Below, in pieces: positions 59,701 to 64,000 of a stretch of 64,000 nt of DNA. Every line of letters begins with the position of its first letter. The first letter of the stretch is position 1. The notes under the pieces were generated by a model. The model had not been told where the DNA came from, ran no database searches, and saw nothing but the letters and a program-made list of their open reading frames with translations. This DNA is from CAVZGO01 sp963774935 (GTDB taxonomy: Bacteria; Chloroflexota; Anaerolineae; Anaerolineales; UBA4823), in assembly GCA_963774935.1 (NCBI GenBank), contig CAVZGO010000001.1:1-64000 (forward strand), read 5' to 3'. A program made the position numbers and the translations under genes.

Positions 59701-60290
59701 GCAGGTGGCCAGAGATCCAGGATTCCACCTCGCCTAGCAAATTGTCCAGGAGTGATGACCGTGGTCACTGGCTCATAGCCGAGTCTCAGCCAGTTACGCA
59801 CCAGCTCGTTAAGCTGCATCGACTGTCCGATTCGTAAGGTCCGGGTAGCCGTCAGGAAATCCCGTCTTGGGAGGGTGCGCGTCATCAGTGCTCGAATGGA
59901 AGCGACAACTACTGGTGGCGTTGGCAAAACCGAGGCGCCAGGGATATGATAGGCTGATAATGTAGTCAACGACAGCAGGCGTTCTCGCCGCGTGCTTTCT
60001 CCCCAGGCGGCATTCTCATAAAAAAGCGGAGTTGGCTCGGGGAAGAGCAATGTTGGCGCACCCGGATTCCACAGCTCTAATTCCTCTACCATCGCCAGAG
60101 CATGATCAAATCGATCGGTGATCAACAGCACCGGCATCTGCAAGGAGCGATGCAATGCCGCTGCGACCGGTAAGCGTGCGGAGCGGCGCAGTCCCAGCCG
60201 GGCTGGCGAATTGCCGACCTGGAAAGCCTGCAGTAGATCTTGTGCTGCGGAAGAAATCCGGTCTAGTAAAGTTTCGAGCGATCTATCCAT
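56753..60290 (-). CDS. mfd: Transcription-repair coupling factor, one frameshift
   Basis: About 1178 residues after correction. UvrB-like N-terminal region (GGILDLWPP, FFGDEIDTFRYFD), the RNA-polymerase-interacting CarD-like domain (GDYVVHVDHGIGRL), the RecG-like helicase with CGDVGYGKTEVALRAAF, DEEQRFGV, TLTATPIPRTL and the C-terminal TRCF domain. It removes stalled RNA polymerase at DNA lesions and recruits UvrA. The frame shifts +1 at 59306; skipping one C joins NSP to EDFPVPYLSW. Overlaps pth by eight bases. Confidence 0.95.
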
Positions 60291-60889
60291 TGTATTGATT
60301 CATAGCAGTGACCAGGTCAGCAGTGACAAAGGTCAGGATTGCTTCGACTGCCCGGTCCAATGATTCGGAAATTACCTGCTTTTCAGTTTGATGGAAATCC
60401 TGAAGCACATATGCGGCAGCGTCCATTCGTCCTGGCGGCCGGTCAATGCCCAAACGGAGGCGAGGAAATTCCTGGGTGCCCAATCGCTCAATGATTGAGG
60501 TTAAACCTTTTTGACCTGCTGATCCGCCACCTGGACGCAGACGCAGCGTGCCCAGCGGCAGGTCGACATCGTCGTAGGTTACCAGCAAATGCTCGAGCGG
60601 GATTTTATAATAGCGCAACAGAGCGCTGACGGATACGCCACTGAGATTCATGTACGTTTGGGGTTTTGCCAGCACGATATCCCGATCCTGATACTTTGAC
60701 TTGGTCACCAAAGCCTTAGAACTCCAGGCGAGAGAAGGTGACGCCTAGTTTGACCGCCAGCCGATCGAGGACCATGAAGCCGGCATTGTGCCGGTTCTCT
60801 CGATATTGGCGTCCTGGATTGCCCAGGCCTACAATCAGGAAAGGCTGTGCTGTAAAAACTGGCTGTTGAAATGTTGTGTCATCAAACAT
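60283..60889 (-). CDS. pth: Peptidyl-tRNA hydrolase, one frameshift
   Basis: About 201 residues after correction. LIVGLGNPGRQYRENRHNAGF with the catalytic His in HNAGF, then AKPQTYMNLSG, DDVDLPLG, and the GGGSAGQKGL region. It recycles peptidyl-tRNAs released from stalled ribosomes. The frame shifts +1 at 60721; skipping that base joins SRLE to SKALVTK. ATG at 60889 is the first start giving the family; the in-frame upstream stretch to 61084 is the intergenic region. Confidence 0.93.
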
Positions 60890-60893
60890 CGTT

Positions 60894-60923
60894 ATAATAC
60901 CTGAATGGGGGTGCAAATTGCAA
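60894..60923 (-). promoter_or_regulatory. Putative promoter of pth-mfd-pglC operon
   Basis: On the minus strand TTGCAA (60923-60918), an 18-base spacer and TATTAT (60899-60894), only four bases from the pth ATG, so the transcript would be leaderless or nearly so. Confidence 0.45.
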
Positions 60924-60958
60924 TCGGATATATTAACACGGGTCGGAAAAAGGGTCAA

Positions 60959-60987
60959 TTGGCAAACTGATATAAGTATGGTAAACT
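60959..60987 (+). promoter_or_regulatory. Promoter of pyrG leader
   Basis: TTGGCA at 60959-60964 and TAAACT at 60982-60987 with a 17-base spacer. Transcription would start near 60994, 132 bases before the pyrG ATG. Confidence 0.6.
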
Positions 60988-61066
60988 CAGCCGGATTGAG
61001 CGAAGGGATGATGGCCATAAAAGTTCGACAGATAAGACATCTCAGGTCCCTGGTGAGATAGCACGT

Positions 61067-61105
61067 GGGGAGGTAGCCGACCATCGGCCCTCCCCATTCC
61101 TTTTT
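61067..61105 (+). terminator. Intrinsic terminator inside the pyrG leader (probable attenuator)
   Basis: Twelve pairs in two blocks: seven (61067-61073 with 61089-61095) and five (61076-61080 with 61084-61088), a two-base bulge on one side and a three-base loop, followed by ATTCC and TTTTT at 61101-61105. No plus-strand gene lies upstream to end here, since pth is divergent. It sits 20 bases before the pyrG ATG. An upstream six-base stem (ATCTCA/TGAGAT, 61039-61059) could be part of a switch. Confidence 0.75.
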
Positions 61106-61125
61106 AATGCGAACAGGAGGCGAGG

Positions 61126-62763
61126 ATGACCAAGTACATTTTCTTTACCGGTGGCGTGGTCAGCTCAGTTGGAAAAGGAGTAACCGCAGCAGCGATTGGA
61201 CGGTTGTTGAAGGAGCGCGGCTTTTCAGTGGCGGTTCAAAAACTCGACCCATATATCAACGTCGATCCAGGCACCATGAGCCCATACCAGCATGGTGAGG
61301 TTTACGTTCTGGATGATGGTTCTGAAACTGACCTGGATTTAGGGCATTATGAGCGCTTCATAGATGTCAGCTTGAGCCAGGTCTGCAATGTCACCACAGG
61401 TCAGGTCTATGCCGAAGTTATTTCTAAAGAAAGGCGTGGCGACTACCTCGGAGGCACAATCCAGGTGATTCCTCACATAACGAATGAAATCAAGCGCCGG
61501 ATTGGACAGGTGGCTAAATCGATGCGGGCGGAGATCGTTTTGGTAGAGATTGGGGGCACAGTCGGCGATATCGAGTCGTTGCCATTTCTAGAAGCCATCC
61601 GCCAGATGCGCACAGACTTGGGTCGAGAGAACAGCCTGTATATTCATGTCACCTGGCTGCCGCTGATCGGAGCTACGGGCGAGTTAAAGACCAAACCCAC
61701 TCAACATTCTGTGCGCGAGCTGCGGTCGATCGGTATTTCACCGGATATGATTGTGGCTCGATCGGACACGCCATTGGAAGATGGGTTGCGCGAAAAGATC
61801 GCCTTATTTTGTGATGTGGAACGGCAGGCGGTCATTCCACTGGTCACCGCCGATGTATTGTATGAAGTGCCTCTCTTACTTGAGCAGGAAAAAGTTGCTG
61901 ACATGATTCTAAAGAGGTTGGGTCTCGAAGCGCGTCTCAAGCCCGATTGGACGGCATGGCGGCAGTTGGTGGCAGACGTCCGGCTCTCGAAACCATCCGT
62001 GAAGGTAGCCCTGGTTGGCAAGTATGTCGAGCTCCACGATGCTTATATGAGTGTAAGAGAGGCATTAAAGCACGCTGCCCTGGCTTTAGGAGTGGAAGTA
62101 GATATCCGCTGGGTGCATTCTTCGGACATCGAGAAAGGCCGAGAATGGGCGGAAATGACCGGAGCGGATGGCATCCTCGTCCCGGGTGGATTCGGCAGCC
62201 GGGGCACTGAAGGGAAAATCCAGGCGATCCGCCATGCACGTCAGAATAAGGTACCTTACCTCGGTCTGTGCCTGGGAATGCAACTGATGTGCATCGAGCT
62301 ATTGCGGCATGTGCTGAATAACGATGAAGTCAACTCCACCGAGTTTGACCGCAGCACGCAATATCCTGTAATTGACCTGATGCCCGATCAGCGTGAAATT
62401 GCCGATATGGGTGGAACCATGCGACTTGGGCTCTATCCCTGTAATTTACAGCCCGGCACTCAGGCAGCAAAGGCGTACCAGGTGGACCAGGTACAGGAGC
62501 GACACCGACACCGTTTTGAGCTGAATAATGCATATCGCGACCTGCTCGCCAGTGGAGGAATGGTGTTTTCCGGCATTTCTCCGGATGGTCGCCTGGTTGA
62601 AATCGTTGAGCTTGCAGATCATCCATTTATGGTCGCCACTCAGTTTCACCCAGAGTTCCTGTCTCGACCGAACCGCCCCCACCCCTTATTTGTTGGTTTT
62701 CTGCGCGCGGTATGTGAAAGGGCTGGAGTTGCCATCCTTGCAGATCAACCTTTGAAGCAATAA
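61126..62763 (+). CDS. pyrG: CTP synthase
   Basis: 545 residues. N-terminal amidoligase domain with TGGVVSSVGKG, KLDPYINVDPGTMSPYQHGE and GGTVGDIES, then a class I glutamine amidotransferase domain with GLCLGMQ (catalytic Cys) and a HPEF motif with the His-Glu pair. Makes CTP from UTP, ATP and glutamine. AGGAGG lies eight bases before the ATG. The leader carries a probable attenuator. Confidence 0.97.
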   Translation: MTKYIFFTGGVVSSVGKGVTAAAIGRLLKERGFSVAVQKLDPYINVDPGTMSPYQHGEVYVLDDGSETDLDLGHYERFIDVSLSQVCNVTTGQVYAEVISKERRGDYLGGTIQVIPHITNEIKRRIGQVAKSMRAEIVLVEIGGTVGDIESLPFLEAIRQMRTDLGRENSLYIHVTWLPLIGATGELKTKPTQHSVRELRSIGISPDMIVARSDTPLEDGLREKIALFCDVERQAVIPLVTADVLYEVPLLLEQEKVADMILKRLGLEARLKPDWTAWRQLVADVRLSKPSVKVALVGKYVELHDAYMSVREALKHAALALGVEVDIRWVHSSDIEKGREWAEMTGADGILVPGGFGSRGTEGKIQAIRHARQNKVPYLGLCLGMQLMCIELLRHVLNNDEVNSTEFDRSTQYPVIDLMPDQREIADMGGTMRLGLYPCNLQPGTQAAKAYQVDQVQERHRHRFELNNAYRDLLASGGMVFSGISPDGRLVEIVELADHPFMVATQFHPEFLSRPNRPHPLFVGFLRAVCERAGVAILADQPLKQ

Positions 62764-62828
62764 GATCACACTGTTTACGGAGCGCCAGTAAGGGATTTTC
62801 GTTCATTAGCGCTTAATATAAAATCGGT

Positions 62829-62834
62829 TATACT
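62829..62834 (+). promoter_or_regulatory. Probable -10 element of the enolase gene
   Basis: TATACT 48 bases before the enolase ATG; the -35 region is weak (TTAGCG at 62806). A ribosome site AGAGGTG is seen at about 62869-62875. Confidence 0.4.
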
Positions 62835-62881
62835 AGGAACCAATAAAGAATAGTTTCAATAAATCAAAAGAGGTGAAAATC

Positions 62882-64000
62882 ATGGATACATATATTGAAG
62901 AGGTCCTCGGACGTGAAATTCTTGATTCGCGCGGCAACCCAACCGTTGAAGTCGAGGTATTCCTGACCGATGGCAGCATGGGACGCGCGGCAGTACCATC
63001 CGGCGCATCCACCGGCGTACACGAAGCCCTTGAGCTGCGAGATGGTGATAAGTCTCGTTATAATGGTAAAGGTGTGCTCCAGGCAGTGGATCATGTAAAT
63101 AATGAAATAGCCGAAGAATTGATCGGCTGGGACGCCACTGAACAGGTAGCCATCGATCGGATGCTGCTCGACCTGGATGGGACTCCCAATAAATCCAAGC
63201 TAGGCGCTAACGCCATCCTCGGCACGAGCCTTGCCGTTGCCAAAGCATCTGCAACAGCCCTTGGGCTGCCGCTCTACCGGTATATCGGCGGGGTATTTGC
63301 CCACGTTCTTCCGGTGCCGATGATGAACATCCTGAACGGCGGCGCTCATACAGGCTGGCAGTCGACCGATTTCCAGGAATTTATGGTGATGCCATTAGGT
63401 GCACCGAGTTTTGCTGAAGGATTACGCTGGGGCTCAGAAATCTACCAGGCATTAAAAGGTGTACTGAAGAGTCGCGGGTATATTACCCTGGTTGGCGACG
63501 AAGGTGGATATGCTCCACAGCTTAAGGCGAACGTGGAAGCAGTCGAGGTTATTCTGGAAGCGATTAATAAAGCAGGATACAAGGCAGGCGAGCAGGTCTG
63601 CATCGCACTGGATCCAGCCGCCTCAGAGCTCTTCGATGAGGAGACCAAGACGTATAACCTTCGTAAAGAAGGCAAAAAGATGACCGGTGAAGAGCTGGTT
63701 TACTTCTGGAAATCCTGGCTGGACCAGTACCCGATTGTATCTCTGGAAGACGGCCTGGCGCAAGACGACTGGGAAAGCTGGAAGCTCCTGGTCAGCCTGG
63801 TGGGTGACAAAGTGCAGATCGTCGGTGATGACCTGCTGGTAACCAATCCAGTGCGTGTCCGAAAGGCAATCCAGGAAAAAGCTTCCAACGCACTTTTGGT
63901 CAAGCTCAACCAGATTGGCTCATTAACAGAGACAATCGAAGCGGTTGAAACCTGCCATCGAGCTGGCTGGCGTGCGGTGACTTCGCACCGGTCAGGTGAG
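62882..64000 (+). CDS. eno: Enolase, cut by the window end
   Basis: First 373 codons of about 430; the gene continues beyond the window. REILDSRGNPTVEVEV, SGASTGVHEA, the VGDEGGYAP catalytic Glu, the metal-binding Asp residues in ALDPAAS, SLEDGLAQDDW and VGDDLLVTNP, and LVKLNQIG with the catalytic Lys are all present, ending in SHRSGE. Converts 2-phosphoglycerate to PEP in glycolysis. The usual HADNNVDFQEFM reads HTGWQSTDFQEFM. AGAGGTG stands before the ATG. Confidence 0.97.
   Translation, partial: MDTYIEEVLGREILDSRGNPTVEVEVFLTDGSMGRAAVPSGASTGVHEALELRDGDKSRYNGKGVLQAVDHVNNEIAEELIGWDATEQVAIDRMLLDLDGTPNKSKLGANAILGTSLAVAKASATALGLPLYRYIGGVFAHVLPVPMMNILNGGAHTGWQSTDFQEFMVMPLGAPSFAEGLRWGSEIYQALKGVLKSRGYITLVGDEGGYAPQLKANVEAVEVILEAINKAGYKAGEQVCIALDPAASELFDEETKTYNLRKEGKKMTGEELVYFWKSWLDQYPIVSLEDGLAQDDWESWKLLVSLVGDKVQIVGDDLLVTNPVRVRKAIQEKASNALLVKLNQIGSLTETIEAVETCHRAGWRAVTSHRSGE

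Noticed and set aside
153..60721. Programmed +1 frameshifting as the cause of the 17 breaks
   Set aside because: The bases around the breaks share no motif, slow codon, stop codon or upstream Shine-Dalgarno, and the raw-frame stops lie at varied distances. Sequence insertions explain them more simply.
60890..61084. In-frame N-terminal extension of pth
   Set aside because: It encodes no conserved residues, runs through both promoters and the pyrG leader, and the family begins shortly after the ATG at 60889.

Overview
The window looks like a chromosomal segment from a Chloroflexota bacterium, most likely Anaerolineae. It has about 50% GC. The complete division and cell-wall (dcw) run ends in nrdR and a B12-dependent ribonucleotide reductase. 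Other family-level hints are RNase Y, a KimA-type potassium importer, UbiA and PlsY relatives, and lipoprotein adaptors without outer-membrane genes. This placement is inferred from gene content only. I see no rRNA, tRNA, CRISPR array, phage or insertion sequence.

Layout. 1-1.4 kb: remnants or damaged copies of a thioesterase, a GNAT acetyltransferase and a DUF2277 protein. 1.5-10.3 kb: a co-directional set with a divergent PlsY-like acyltransferase, a short-chain dehydrogenase, a PEP-utilising phosphotransferase-like enzyme, then a MacAB/Lol-like ABC exporter with its lipoprotein adaptor. 10.3-16.2 kb (minus strand): decayed genes, a two-repeat secreted protein, KimA, an ATP-grasp protein and an rRNA-type methyltransferase. 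16.4-26.6 kb: housekeeping genes including rny, recX, a divergent RecA paralogue, malic enzyme and a cysteine-desulfurase relative. 26.8-44.8 kb: the dcw cluster (mraZ, rsmH, ftsL, ftsI, murF, mraY, murD, ftsW, murG, a cvpA-like gene, murC, murB, ddl, ftsQ, ftsA, ftsZ) behind a clear promoter with four MraZ boxes; murE is absent. 45-49.6 kb: nrdR, nrdJ, a phosphoesterase and a deoxynucleoside kinase. 49.7-60.9 kb (minus strand): pth, mfd, and a surface-sugar cluster. 61-64 kb: pyrG behind a probable attenuator, and the first 373 codons of enolase.

The most interesting system is the sugar cluster at 50.7-56.8 kb. It encodes a PglC-like phosphosugar transferase, a DegT aminotransferase (PglE-like), both subunits of a thiamine-diphosphate 2-oxoacid dehydrogenase (E1 alpha and E1 beta), and a three-part protein. 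That protein carries a lipoyl domain, an E1/E3-binding domain and, where the usual E2 catalytic domain should be, a PglD/NeuD-type sugar N-acyltransferase. The simplest reading is a dehydrogenase complex rewired to put an acyl group made from a 2-oxoacid directly onto an amino sugar through a lipoyl arm, without acyl-CoA.

Fourteen genes, including murD, murC, ftsQ, pth and mfd, are interrupted by 17 single-base shifts, and every one is +1. Removing one base at each point restores a family-like protein. I treat these genes as intact genes carrying insertion-type sequence errors, and give each breakpoint so it can be checked.
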